This document shows, in pieces, positions 9,378 through 17,890 of a DNA stretch of 64,000 nt. Source of the stretch: Streptomyces jeddahensis (GTDB lineage Bacteria; Actinomycetota; Actinomycetes; Streptomycetales; Streptomycetaceae). The translations under genes and the position numbers were made by a program. Where the stretch lies: NCBI RefSeq assembly GCF_001642995.1, contig NZ_LOHS01000108.1:1-64000 (forward strand), given 5' to 3'. How positions within the stretch are numbered: position 1 is the stretch's first letter; every line of letters begins with the position of its first letter. The notes beneath the pieces are model-generated. The model was not told the origin of the DNA and did no database searches. It worked only from the letters and a program-made list of their open reading frames with translations.

Positions 9378-9812
9378 ATGTCCCAATCAGTGATTGAAAC
9401 CGCACACAACGACCCCGCTGAGAGGGACGGCATTTCAACTGCCGATCCACAGGCCGATTCAGACCACCAGAGCTCAGTCCCAACGGGCGGACTCCGCGAC
9501 GGCCTTCTGTACTTCCAGCGCTGCCGCTGGTGTCACACGTCAGCGTTCCGCTGCCTGTATTGTCCTGTCTGCGGCTCCACCGACTTGGCCACGGAGCGCA
9601 GTGACGGCATCGGCGTCATCCGTCAAGTCACCGTCGTTGGTCGCAGCGTAGGCAGGCCTCGCGCTATGGCCATCATCGAAATGCGGGAAGGGTTCCGCCT
9701 CCGCGCCAGGGTCAGTGCCGAGCCCCTGCACAGGGCGCAGGTCGGAGCCCAGGTACGGCTGGGATTCGGGTCGCGGCCACAGGAGATCGCCTTTCAGCTC
9801 TGCCACTCCTAA
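9378..9812 (+). CDS. DUF35 zinc-ribbon/OB-fold acyl-CoA-associated protein
   Basis: This 144-residue protein has the two-part DUF35 layout. A rubredoxin-like zinc ribbon has Cys49-x2-Cys52 and Cys62-x2-Cys65 (RCRWCHTSAF... YCPVCGSTDL). An OB-fold follows, ending in VRLGFGSRPQEIAFQL. DUF35 proteins normally partner thiolase-like or HMG-CoA-synthase-like enzymes, or act in acyl-CoA channelling. No thiolase is adjacent, so it is probably orphaned from a larger operon. I chose the ATG at 9378, which follows GGACAGGGAG, over an ATG 144 bases upstream whose extra residues look non-coding. The left arm has an identical copy. Confidence 0.75.
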   Translation: MSQSVIETAHNDPAERDGISTADPQADSDHQSSVPTGGLRDGLLYFQRCRWCHTSAFRCLYCPVCGSTDLATERSDGIGVIRQVTVVGRSVGRPRAMAIIEMREGFRLRARVSAEPLHRAQVGAQVRLGFGSRPQEIAFQLCHS

Positions 9813-9992
9813 GTGGACGTTAAGTCCGATCTTCCTCGGTTGGTGATCTGGTGCCCAAGCCTGACCTGCGTTTCGGCCCGCCGGAGTCGAGCATGGGTGA
9901 CGCACCGGGCATCGCCGACCACCTCCGCCGGCCGGCCGAATCCGCCTCAGGCATGCTCAGGCAACAAGGGGCTCGAGCAGTGCGGCAACTGC

Positions 9993-10405
9993 GCCTGGGG
10001 CGGAGATGATGCCGTCATGCCCTCCTGGGAGTTCTGCGAACTTCCAGTCCGTGCAACGTGAAGTTCGCAGGTCAAGGGTCTGGTGTGAGGGGCGAGCGGA
10101 TACTCATGCTGGTCGTCGGCGGGTGTCCACGGCGAAGATCGTCTGCCGTGGCGGCCGTTGCCGTTGCCGTTGTCGGGTTCTGCCGTACCGAGGACCGTGC
10201 CGCTCTTACCATCCGTCACCGGGGCGGTAGGGGGAGGGAGTTGGTATGCCGGAGCTGGAGCGGATTACAAGCTCGCCGCTGAACTGGACGTGTTGGCCGA
10301 GGAGTTGGCCGAGCAGCCGCAGGAGGTCCAGGCCGCGGCGGAAACCGCCCTCGCCCCGGCCCTCGCCCCGGCTCTCGCCCGGGTGGCGGGGCGCGCGGTC
10401 CTATC
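9993..10405 (+). repeat. Copy R2 of a dispersed repeat with an embedded 5' gene end
   Basis: Nearly identical to R3 (26333-26709), apart from a few substitutions and indels. It contains the sequence shared from GCCTGGGGCGGAGATGATGC through CGTCACCGGGGCGGTAGGGG, a purine-rich ribosome-binding site and an ATG (10245). A short reading frame follows, rich in Ala/Glu and ending in a shared ARVAGRAVLS. Both copies lose similarity just after that motif, so each is the 5' end of a truncated gene of unknown function. R2 and R3 bracket about 16 kb as direct repeats; R1 is the inverted part of the palindrome. Confidence 0.85.
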
Positions 10406-10675
10406 CGCTCACCGGCGACCGGGGCCGACTGCTCTGGGTCTCGGCGGCCCGGCCCGACACCGGGGGCGGGCCTCTGCGCGTTGGAAGGGGAATCCGCTGC
10501 GGACAGGGTTCGAGGCCCACTCGCGAGCTGGAGTGACCGTCCACCCTTGCCTTCGTTCCGGGCGTAATGGGCCTCATTGAGGCCGTGTTGAGGCCACAAG
10601 GAAAGGAACAGACTGGCAAGGGCCGCGAAGCAGGTCATGTCCCCTGTAGGACACCGTTGGCGAATTCGGCGTTGT
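10406..10675. other. Intergenic, no recognisable gene
   Basis: Several overlapping frames are open because of high GC, but none shows a family motif. The GGCCTCATTGAGGCCGTGTTGAGGCC stretch near 10568-10593 contains short inverted GGCCTCA/TGAGGCC units that could form a hairpin. Nothing else is supportable. Confidence 0.5.
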
Positions 10676-10935
10676 CTATCCGGGGCTCAGGCGGCTGAAG
10701 CGGGAGGTGCGGGTGCTCGCGAGTGGCGTCCCGGTCAGCCAGGCATCGGTGCGGATGATGTCGAGGGCCGGAGTGATCATGTAGACGCCCTCGACGTCCT
10801 GCATCGCCGCCCGGAGTTGGTCGAGGTCGTAGTAGCTGCTTACCACCACTTCGGCGTCCGGGCCTGTCGCCTGAAAGTTGCTCCGCGTTCGAGTCGCGAT
10901 GAGCGCGTGGAGCGGAGCAGACGGCACTGCACGGC
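10676..10935 (-). pseudogene. NmrA-like NAD(P)-binding protein fragment
   Basis: The minus-strand frame contains a typical piece of an NmrA/SDR-a protein. TGPDAEVVVSSYYDLDQLR corresponds to the acidic residue/VVxGDLxD loop after the second strand, and AAMQDVEGVYMITPALD to the helix and strand that follow. The N-terminal GATGxxG motif and the entire C-terminus are absent, so this is a remnant of about 60 residues. Confidence 0.55.
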
Positions 10936-11149
10936 AAGCACGTCGAAGCAGAGCCGATCACTTTCTCCTTCACGGTCCGCACCGACAAGAGCTGTCCCGG
11001 ACTGTGACGACGCCGCGTCAACGCGCGCAGTTCATCTATTAGACATCTTAGGTACTCCTGGAATTACCCCACAATTCTCAGCTGCTTCTCACATCCCACT
11101 GGTTTCGTGTCCTGCGTCGCCCGATCGGGCCGTACGACGAAGGAGGCGC

Positions 11150-12055
11150 ATGGTGGCACTACCGGTGACCACGTGGCGGAAATCCGAGAGCCGGGAGGAG
11201 GAGCAGAGCCAGGCAGAGGAACATCCGTTGCACGTGGCCAGCAGGCTGCACTCGTTCAACCGGTTCGAGCTCAAGTACCTCGTACCGGTCGAGGAGGCGG
11301 CCGAGATCCGGGACGAGCTGGCCGAGCGGATGGACCGCGATCTGAACAGCCCGGTCGGCGGGTACGGCGTGTGGAGCCTGTACTACGACACCCCGCAGCT
11401 GCGGTTCTACTGGGAGAAGATCGAGGGCCTGAAGTTCCGGCGAAAGCTGCGCATCCGCCACTACGGCAACCTGGACGGGGTCACCGACGAGGCCCCTGTG
11501 TGCGTGGAGATCAAGCAGCGCGTCAACCGGGTCACACAGAAGCGCCGCATCACCCTTCCGTACGGCGTCGCCCGCCGGCTGTGCGACGGCCGGGAGATGG
11601 TGGAGCACTCCGCGAAGGAGAGCGCCTTCATCCAGGAGGTGCTCGAACTCGTCGTACGGCTGAATCTCCAACCCACCGCGATCACCGGCTACCAGCGCGA
11701 GGCCCTGGTCGGCCGAGACGCGGACACCGGACTGCGGGTGACCTTCGACCGGCGTATCCGTGGCCGGGACCGGGACTTCCACTTCGGGACACCGACCCCC
11801 GAGAACCGGTTCACCATCCCGCCGCACCTGTCGGTGATGGAGATCAAGGTCAACGAGCGCACGCCGTACTGGATCACGGACCTCGCGGCGCGTCGGAACC
11901 TCAATCTGATCCGGGTCTCCAAGTACGTGCAGTCCATCGAGGCGTTCGGCCTGGCACCCCGGTCCGTGTTCCACATCCACGAGGCGGACCACCAGCCGCC
12001 GCACACCCGTACGTATTTGGCGCACGAAGCGCCCTTGAAAGCAGGAGCACAGTGA
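11150..12055 (+). CDS. VTC-domain (polyphosphate polymerase-fold) protein
   Basis: A 301-residue protein with a VTC/triphosphate-tunnel domain. It opens with FNRFELKYLVPVEEAAEIRDEL and shows the alternating basic/acidic tunnel strands: GVWSLYYDT, KFRRKLRIRHYG, VCVEIKQRVNRVTQKRRI and SVMEIKVNE. In yeast Vtc4 this tunnel makes polyphosphate from ATP; in bacteria the activity of stand-alone homologues is mostly unproven. The ATG at 11150 follows AAGGAGG by three bases. The stop overlaps the GTG of the DUF4956 gene (GTGA), and CotH follows, giving the conserved trio VTC-DUF4956-CotH. It is likely cytoplasmic, acting at the membrane with DUF4956. Confidence 0.85.
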   Translation: MVALPVTTWRKSESREEEQSQAEEHPLHVASRLHSFNRFELKYLVPVEEAAEIRDELAERMDRDLNSPVGGYGVWSLYYDTPQLRFYWEKIEGLKFRRKLRIRHYGNLDGVTDEAPVCVEIKQRVNRVTQKRRITLPYGVARRLCDGREMVEHSAKESAFIQEVLELVVRLNLQPTAITGYQREALVGRDADTGLRVTFDRRIRGRDRDFHFGTPTPENRFTIPPHLSVMEIKVNERTPYWITDLAARRNLNLIRVSKYVQSIEAFGLAPRSVFHIHEADHQPPHTRTYLAHEAPLKAGAQ

Positions 12056-12729
12056 ACTTCGATCTGCAGGAACTCAGCGGTACGTTCAGCGTCACCGACG
12101 TCGTCGTCGCCATGGCGCTGTCGTTCATTCTGAGCACGTTGATCGGCCACGTGTACCGGTACACGCACCGCAACGTCTCCTACAGCCAGTCCTACGTCCA
12201 GACGCTCATCATCGTCGGGATGGTTGTCGCCCTGATCATGCTGGTGGTTGGATCGAACCTGGCCCGGGCCTTCTCGTTGGTCGGCGCGTTGTCGGTGATC
12301 CGGTTCCGGAATGCCATCAAGGAGACCAGGGACGTCGGCTTCGTCTTCCTGGCCATGGCCATCGGCATGGCCTGCGGTGCCCGCTTCTACACCCTCGCCG
12401 CCGTCGCGGCCGTGGTGATCTCCGTGGTCGTCGTCGTGATGTTCAAGTTCAACTGGTTCGCCCTGAGCGTCCAGCGCCAGGTCGTCAAGGTCCAGGTTCC
12501 CGCGGGCGAGGACTACACCTCGGCCATCCGTGACGTCCTCATCCGGTACACCACGGAGTTCGAGCTGGTGAGCACCGAGACGATCCGCGGCGGCGCGCTG
12601 ACCGAGGTGTTCTACACGGTGCGCATGAAGAAGGGCACCGAGCCCGGCGACCTGGTGGCCGCGCTGCAGGAGCGGACATCGGGCCAGCGGGTGACCGTGC
12701 TGACCGGTTACGACTCGACCGACCTGTGA
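12052..12729 (+). CDS. DUF4956 membrane protein
   Basis: A 225-residue protein. The N-terminal half has about four hydrophobic helices ([59 protein letters not shown]) with the family hallmark [17 protein letters not shown] between helices 2 and 3. A cytosolic ferredoxin-like domain (about 140-225) follows. DUF4956 proteins are consistently found with VTC-fold proteins and CotH; a channel or transporter role for the polymer or phosphate is a guess. The start is the GTG overlapping the VTC stop. Confidence 0.85.
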   Translation: MNFDLQELSGTFSVTDVVVAMALSFILSTLIGHVYRYTHRNVSYSQSYVQTLIIVGMVVALIMLVVGSNLARAFSLVGALSVIRFRNAIKETRDVGFVFLAMAIGMACGARFYTLAAVAAVVISVVVVVMFKFNWFALSVQRQVVKVQVPAGEDYTSAIRDVLIRYTTEFELVSTETIRGGALTEVFYTVRMKKGTEPGDLVAALQERTSGQRVTVLTGYDSTDL

Positions 12730-14468
12730 TGGCCGGCGGCAGCGAGGCGGCTCCCCGGCGCAGGCCGCGGCGGCTCCGCGACCGGATCCCCGTACGGCTG
12801 CGGCACCACTGGAAGCCGGCCGGCGCCCTCTGCGCGGGACTGGTGGTGATGGTCTATTTCTTCGGCGACGCCCGAGTCTCGCCGTACGTCACCTCCTCCT
12901 CCCGCGTGGAGGCGGACGCCATCACGCAGAACGTCGAGGGCATGGTCGACCTGTACGAGACCTCGGTCTCCCACTCCATCCAACTGGAGTACGACCAGAC
13001 CGACTTCACCAAGATGATGAAGGAGTTCCGCGAGGACGGGACCAAGGACTACATCGAGGCCGACCTCACCATCGACGGGGTGTACCTCAAGGACGTCGGA
13101 ATTCGTCTCAAGGGCAACTCCACACTGTCGTCCCTGCGCGGAAGCGGCCAGGGCAGGCCCGGTGGCGGCCGGACCATGCCCGAAGGCGCCGAGCAGGGCG
13201 CCCCGGAGGCGCAGCAGGACGGCGCGACCGGGGGCCGGGACCGCGGCCAGGCCAATGGCGGCGGTCCCGGCGGGGCCGGTGGCATCGGGGGCGGGATCAC
13301 GCAGTACAACCTGTCCGAGAAGAAGCCCGAGGAACTGCCCTGGCTCATCAAGATCGACGAGTTCATCGAGGGCCGCGCCTATCAGGGCGAGCGTGAGATC
13401 TCGCTGCGCCCCGGAAGCAACGGCCAGGTTCCGGTGAACGAGGCCCTCGCGCTGAGCCTGACGGACACCACCGGTCAGAAGAATGAGCGGTACGCCTTCA
13501 CGTCGGTAAAGGTCAACACCCGCCCGGTCGCCACCCGGTTGATGGTCGAGAGCCCGGACACGGAGTACGCGGAGTCCATCGCTGACGGCAACGGCGTGCT
13601 CTACAAGGCGCGGGCCGGCGGCAGCTTCGAGTACAAGGGCGACGACCCGACCGACTACGAGGAGTCGTTCGAGCAGCTCAACAAGGTGGGCAGTCAGGAT
13701 CTGGAGCCGGTCATGAAGCTCATCAAGTGGGCAAACGAGGCGTCGGACGAGGAGTTCGAGAAGGAACTCGACCAGTACGTGGACGTCGAGTCCCTGGCGA
13801 CGTACCTCGCCGCGCAGAACCTGCTCATGAACTTCGACGACATGGCCGGACCCGGCAAGAACTATCTGCTGTGGTACGACCTGGACACCAAGAAGTTCTC
13901 GGTCCTGGGATGGGACTACAACTTCACCTTCACCGGCGATGCGACCTCGGGCCCGGACGACGACACGGGCATGGGTGGTGCCTTCGGCGGTGGCACTGGA
14001 GGTGCCACTGGGCAGAGCAGCCAGGGCGGCCAGGGCACAGGTGGCCAAGCCGCGCAGAACATGCCCTCCGGGATGCCGTCAGGAATGCCCGAAGGAATGC
14101 CTTCGGGGATGCCCGAGAATCTGCCGGAAGGCATGCCGTCCGGGATGCCTTCCGGTCTGCCGGGCGGTCAGAACGGCCAAGGCGGTGAGGGCGAAGGCGG
14201 TGGGTTCGCCGGCATGAGGGGCCACCCGCTGAAGGAGCGCTTCCTGGACTCGGACACCTTCGATCCCGTCTACAAGAAGGCGTACAAGGAGCTGTACCAG
14301 AAGTTCTACGGCTCCGGGACCGCACTGAAGGCGCTGAACGCCATCGCCGAACAGGCGGGGAAGGCCGGTGCCGACGGCAAGGAGCTGGACTCCGCCGTCG
14401 AGAAGCTGCGCAAGACGGTCACCGAGCGTACCGCGGCGCTGGCCAAGAACAAGGAGGTGACCGGCTGA
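12729..14468 (+). CDS. CotH-family protein kinase, exported/membrane-anchored
   Basis: A 579-residue protein. A basic N-terminus and one hydrophobic segment ([17 protein letters not shown], about residues 30-46) act as signal anchor. The CotH domain follows: Ile-rich [14 protein letters not shown] near 120, [13 protein letters not shown]-like middle part, the [14 protein letters not shown] motif near 360-373, then KNYLLWYDL and [12 protein letters not shown]. Two glycine-rich insertions are present. The second carries tandem MPSG/MPEG units (about residues 445-480). CotH proteins phosphorylate secreted proteins in Bacillus spore coats; the substrate here is unknown. The ATG sits in a TGATG overlap with DUF4956. 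Confidence 0.85.
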   Translation: MAGGSEAAPRRRPRRLRDRIPVRLRHHWKPAGALCAGLVVMVYFFGDARVSPYVTSSSRVEADAITQNVEGMVDLYETSVSHSIQLEYDQTDFTKMMKEFREDGTKDYIEADLTIDGVYLKDVGIRLKGNSTLSSLRGSGQGRPGGGRTMPEGAEQGAPEAQQDGATGGRDRGQANGGGPGGAGGIGGGITQYNLSEKKPEELPWLIKIDEFIEGRAYQGEREISLRPGSNGQVPVNEALALSLTDTTGQKNERYAFTSVKVNTRPVATRLMVESPDTEYAESIADGNGVLYKARAGGSFEYKGDDPTDYEESFEQLNKVGSQDLEPVMKLIKWANEASDEEFEKELDQYVDVESLATYLAAQNLLMNFDDMAGPGKNYLLWYDLDTKKFSVLGWDYNFTFTGDATSGPDDDTGMGGAFGGGTGGATGQSSQGGQGTGGQAAQNMPSGMPSGMPEGMPSGMPENLPEGMPSGMPSGLPGGQNGQGGEGEGGGFAGMRGHPLKERFLDSDTFDPVYKKAYKELYQKFYGSGTALKALNAIAEQAGKAGADGKELDSAVEKLRKTVTERTAALAKNKEVTG

Positions 14469-14475
14469 TCACCGG

Positions 14476-14514
14476 CGCCCGGACGGCAGTCCCCCGTGGG
14501 GCGCCGTCCGGGCG
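14476..14514 (+). terminator. Hairpin terminator after CotH
   Basis: CGCCCGGACGGC at 14476-14487 pairs perfectly with GCCGTCCGGGCG at 14503-14514 across a 15-base loop. It lies between the CotH stop and the response-regulator start, separating the VTC-DUF4956-CotH operon from the two-component pair. Confidence 0.75.
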
Positions 14515-14554
14515 TTCGGCGCACCGCGAACGCCTCACCAGCAAAGGAAGGTCC

Positions 14555-15301
14555 ATGCCTGTCGCGCCGTCGGCGCCCGCGCCACCCCAACACAATGTGC
14601 TCGTCGTCGAGGACGACCCCAGCATCCGCACCTTGCTCACTTCCGCCCTGCACGCCGCCGGCTACTCCGTGAGCACCGCCGACACAGGCCAGACCGCCAT
14701 GTTCGAGGCCGGTCGCAGCCAGCCCGACCTGATCGTGCTGGACGTCGGCCTTCCGGACATCGACGGCTTCGCGGTGACCCGTCATCTGCGGGCTGAGGGC
14801 GTCTATACGCCGGTGCTGTTCCTGACGGCGCGTACGGACGTCGAGGACCGCATCATCGGCCTCAGCTCCGGCGGCGACGACTACGTCACCAAGCCGTTCC
14901 ACGTGCAGGAGGTGCTGCTGCGCATCCGTGCCATCCTGCGGCGCAGTGACATGCCATCGGGCGGAGGGACCAGGAGGCCGCCGCTGCGGTACGCGGATCT
15001 GGTGCTGGACCAGCAGACCCACGAGGTGCGCAGGGCCGGTCTGCCCATCCAGCTGTCGCCCACCGAGTTCCGGCTCCTGGTCTGCCTGCTTGCGCAGCCG
15101 GAACGCGTGGTGGGCAAGAAGGAGATCCTGTCCGAGGTCTGGCACTACGACTTCGCCGGTGACGCCCGCATCGTCGACACCTACGTACGCAACCTGCGGC
15201 GCAAGATAGACCGGTTCGAGCCCCAGCTCATCCAGACGGTCCGCGGTGTCGGCTACTGCCTGCGGGCCGCGCGCCCTGGACCGGGGGCGGCGGCGCTGTG
15301 A
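14555..15301 (+). CDS. OmpR-family response regulator
   Basis: A 248-residue regulator with a receiver domain (VLVVEDDPS near 15-23, phosphoacceptor Asp63 in VLDVGLPDIDG, Lys of TKPF near 113) and an OmpR winged-helix domain. The winged helix is visible in LSPTEFRLLVCLLAQPERVV and the RIVDTYVRNLRRKID recognition helix. It sits after a terminator and is coupled by GTGA to its kinase. The RR/HK pair at 21496-23771 is close enough in sequence and layout to be a duplication. It probably controls the flanking envelope operons. Confidence 0.93.
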   Translation: MPVAPSAPAPPQHNVLVVEDDPSIRTLLTSALHAAGYSVSTADTGQTAMFEAGRSQPDLIVLDVGLPDIDGFAVTRHLRAEGVYTPVLFLTARTDVEDRIIGLSSGGDDYVTKPFHVQEVLLRIRAILRRSDMPSGGGTRRPPLRYADLVLDQQTHEVRRAGLPIQLSPTEFRLLVCLLAQPERVVGKKEILSEVWHYDFAGDARIVDTYVRNLRRKIDRFEPQLIQTVRGVGYCLRAARPGPGAAAL

Positions 15302-16869
15302 GGCGGTGGCTGCGCCGGCTGAAACCGCGCTCGCTGCGCGCCCGCCTGGTGCTTGGCGTCACGCTGCTGGCCACCTCGGCGGTTCTGCTCTGTCAGGCGG
15401 CAGGGCTCGCCCTGCTCCACTCCTGGCTGACGGACCAGGTCGACGGGCGACTGACCCGTTTCCAGCCGGTGCCCCAGCTGTATCAGGACGTGGCCGACGG
15501 CCGGACGGCGTCAGGGGAGGCCGGCAGGACGAGCGGCCTCCCCTCGGACTACCGGGTGTACTTCTACGACAGAGGCGGCCACCGGCTTGCCATGTCGCTG
15601 AGCGGCGACGGGGGCAGTGCCGGGCCGCGACTCCCGAAGTCGGAGGCGGAACTCGGCCTCAAGAACGGCCGACCCGCCACGGTCGCCGCGACCGACGGCG
15701 GCAGCACCTGGCGGGTGATCGCCAGGTCCGGCACCGACGGCACCCGGGTCGTGGTGGCGCTGCCTCTGAAGGAGGTGGACGAGGCGACCTCCCGGATGCT
15801 GTGGTTCAGCCTCGCTATAGGGGTGGCCGTCGCAGCGGGGGTCGTCCTCTTCGGCACCCTCGCTGTGCGGCTGGGACTGCGGCCGTTGGTCGGAGTCGAG
15901 CGCACTGCAAGGCGCATCGCCGAAGGTGAGTTGGAACTGAGCGTTCCGGACCGGCATGCGGTCACCGAGGTCGGCCACCTCAGCCGTGCCCTGAACACGA
16001 TGCTCGACCGGCTGCGTACCGCGTTGCGTCGCACCGAGGCGTCGGAGCAACGGCTGCGCCACTTCCTGGCGGACGCCGGCCATGAACTGCGAACTCCCCT
16101 CACGTCTCTGCAGGGCTTCGCCGAACTCCTGGTGCAGGAGCCGGAGATGAGCCTGGAACGACGCCAGGAGGCACAGCAGCTGATCGTGCGGAACGCCGAC
16201 CGGATGAGCCGTCTCATCGAGAGCCTGTCCCAACTGGCCAGGCTCGGTGAGGTACCCGCGACGCGGTGGCAACCAGTCGACCTCCTCTCTCTCGTGGCCG
16301 ACGGTATCGCTGCCGTCGCCGTGCGACACCCCGGGCGCAGCATAGGCCTTGGCACTCTCGCCGACCCCGAGGACGACGCCCGCGTGAACGAGCTGGACGT
16401 CGTCGAGGCCGTCGGCGACCCGCATCAGCTGGCGCAGATCCTGTCGAATCTGCTCACCAACGCGTGCGTCCACACTCCGACCGGAACACACATCCAGGTG
16501 CGCGTCGGCACCTTCCGAGTCCGCCCACACGGGCCGGGCACGACTGGACCGGGCCGTACCAGCGCCAACGCTCCGCTCATACCCGGCACTCGGGTCTGTG
16601 CCGTCGAGGTCGCCGATGACGGGGCCGGCCTTGCCGAGTCGCACGCGCGGCGGGTGTTCGAGCGGTTCTACCGTGCCGATGCCGCCGAGCGGGCCGCGGC
16701 AGCGGGGTCCGGCCTGGGGCTTGCGATCGCCGCCGGCGCCGCGGAGGCCAACGGCGGCCGTCTGGAACTCGAGGCCAGGCCAGGTGAAGGCTGCACATTC
16801 CGTCTGCTCCTGCCGTATCAGCCCGCCGCTGCAGCGACGGCTGCCCCGGCTCCCCACACCTGCGTATAG
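15298..16869 (+). CDS. Sensor histidine kinase
   Basis: A 523-residue membrane kinase. It has TM1 (about residues 17-40), an extracytoplasmic sensor of about 125 residues, TM2 (about 168-192) and a HAMP linker. The H-box FLADAGHELRTPLTSLQGF carries phosphoacceptor His262, and the ATP-binding domain shows the N-box (LSNLLTNACVHT), G1 (EVADDGAGL) and G2 (GSGLGLAIA). Its GTG start overlaps the response-regulator stop. The sensor domain gives no ligand hint beyond a short YRVYFYDRGGHRL strand shared with the paralogue at 22236. Confidence 0.92.
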   Translation: MRRWLRRLKPRSLRARLVLGVTLLATSAVLLCQAAGLALLHSWLTDQVDGRLTRFQPVPQLYQDVADGRTASGEAGRTSGLPSDYRVYFYDRGGHRLAMSLSGDGGSAGPRLPKSEAELGLKNGRPATVAATDGGSTWRVIARSGTDGTRVVVALPLKEVDEATSRMLWFSLAIGVAVAAGVVLFGTLAVRLGLRPLVGVERTARRIAEGELELSVPDRHAVTEVGHLSRALNTMLDRLRTALRRTEASEQRLRHFLADAGHELRTPLTSLQGFAELLVQEPEMSLERRQEAQQLIVRNADRMSRLIESLSQLARLGEVPATRWQPVDLLSLVADGIAAVAVRHPGRSIGLGTLADPEDDARVNELDVVEAVGDPHQLAQILSNLLTNACVHTPTGTHIQVRVGTFRVRPHGPGTTGPGRTSANAPLIPGTRVCAVEVADDGAGLAESHARRVFERFYRADAAERAAAAGSGLGLAIAAGAAEANGGRLELEARPGEGCTFRLLLPYQPAAAATAAPAPHTCV

Positions 16870-16900
16870 GGCCGCATCGCTACCCAAAGGAGTGCCACCG

Positions 16901-17738
16901 GTGAAGCTCAGCACCGTACGACTGGGACAAGGCCGTACAGCCGCCGCACGTCTGCAGAAGAAGCACTGCGTGGTGCTGCCCTACCCGGACGTCGGGGCGC
17001 TGATCGCCTCCGGCGAGGACTGGCGGGAACGAGCCGCTGAGGAAACCGGTGAACGCCACAGGCTGGACGACATCTCCTACGCGCCCCTCATCACCCGGCC
17101 GAGCAAGATCGTTCGTGTTGGGCCCAACTACGCCGCACGGGTACAAGAGACAGGCACCTCCTTCCCCACCGTTCCGGTGTTCTCCGTGCGGCAAGGCGCC
17201 CAAGGCGTTGCCGGTGCCCGCGACGCCATCTGCCTGCCGGCCGAGGGACGGAACGTGGACTGGGGGCGTGGAGTTGGGCCTGGTGATCGGGTGCCGGACC
17301 CGGGGGGTCACGGCCCGGACGGCGCTGCGCCATGTCGCGGGCTACACCGTCGTCAACGGCGTCGCCGCGCGGAGCGACTCGGGAAGCGCCCTCGCGTCGG
17401 GACTGTCCACGGACGTCACCCTGGTGGGCCCCGCCATGGTCACCACCGACGACGTGCCGATGGGCGGCCGCGGTCTGACGATGAGCTGTGTCATCGACGG
17501 GCGGGTCCGCCAGAAGGCGAACACCTCGCAGCTGATCTTCGACGTCGCCACCGTCATCGCCCATGTCAGCACCGTGATCACGCTGCTGCCCGGAGATCTG
17601 ATCACGATGGGCAGACCGGCCGGATGCGGCACCGTTCGCGAACCCGAGGTCCTTCTGTACCCCGGTGTGGACATGGTCACCGAGATCAAGGGTGTCGGGG
17701 AACTCAGGAACTCCGTGGTGCGGTCGTGTCCGCAGTGA
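16901..17738 (+). pseudogene. Fumarylacetoacetate hydrolase family protein, frameshifted
   Basis: The N-terminal half is read from GTG 16901: VKLSTVRLGQGRTAAARL, then PSKIVRVGPNYAARVQE and RDAICLPAEGRNVDW. The C-terminal half is in the next frame from about 17271: VELGLVIGCRTRGV, then ALASGLSTDVTLVGPAMVTTDDV, RVRQKANTSQLIFD and GDLITMGRPAGCG. Joined, they give a FAH-fold hydrolase or isomerase acting on 2-oxo-type ring-cleavage products. The break is at GACTGGGGGCGTGGAG, where one extra base in a G-run shifts the frame; a sequencing error there is possible. The downstream half also deviates from the family ExE metal site, consistent with decay. Confidence 0.7.
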
Positions 17739-17890
17739 ACCGTGGGAGCACTTTCGGCCATAGATCTGACTCCCCGTCAGTTCCCAGCATTCTTTCCCCG
17801 CCTCCACAGGCAGGGCGGCAACAGTGAGGCCGCGGCCCGGACCAGGGCCTCAGAGCCGCAGTCTGCCGTCCCCTCACGCCTGAGGAAGCC

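Larger units (their letters stand above)
5077..10152. repeat. Right arm of the perfect large inverted repeat
   Basis: Reverse complement of 1-5076. It carries the same genes in opposite orientation: FAD oxidase, flavin monooxygenase, carboxymuconolactone-decarboxylase-like protein, MFS remnant and DUF35 protein. To the right it runs into unique sequence after 10152, but the mirror of that sequence lies outside the window, so the palindrome may extend further. Confidence 0.97.

Noticed and set aside
1-10152. Palindrome interpreted as a linear-chromosome telomere
   Set aside because: Streptomyces ends have several short palindromes and terminal-protein-linked sequences, not a spacer-free inverted copy of catabolic genes at an internal terminator. 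The telomere idea is not supported by what is visible.
10635-11021. 128-residue minus-strand frame ending FANGVLQGT as a complete gene
   Set aside because: It overlaps the NmrA-like fragment in a second frame and has no motif along its length; only the fragment is supportable.
12708-14048. 446-residue minus-strand frame opposite CotH
   Set aside because: It mirrors CotH codons in the antisense frame, with no motifs and no ribosome-binding site. Antisense frames are commonly open in Streptomyces DNA.
14062-14205. Short tandem MPSG repeats as a CRISPR-like array
   Set aside because: They are in frame within CotH, lack uniform spacers and have no cas genes nearby. No CRISPR array was seen anywhere in the window.
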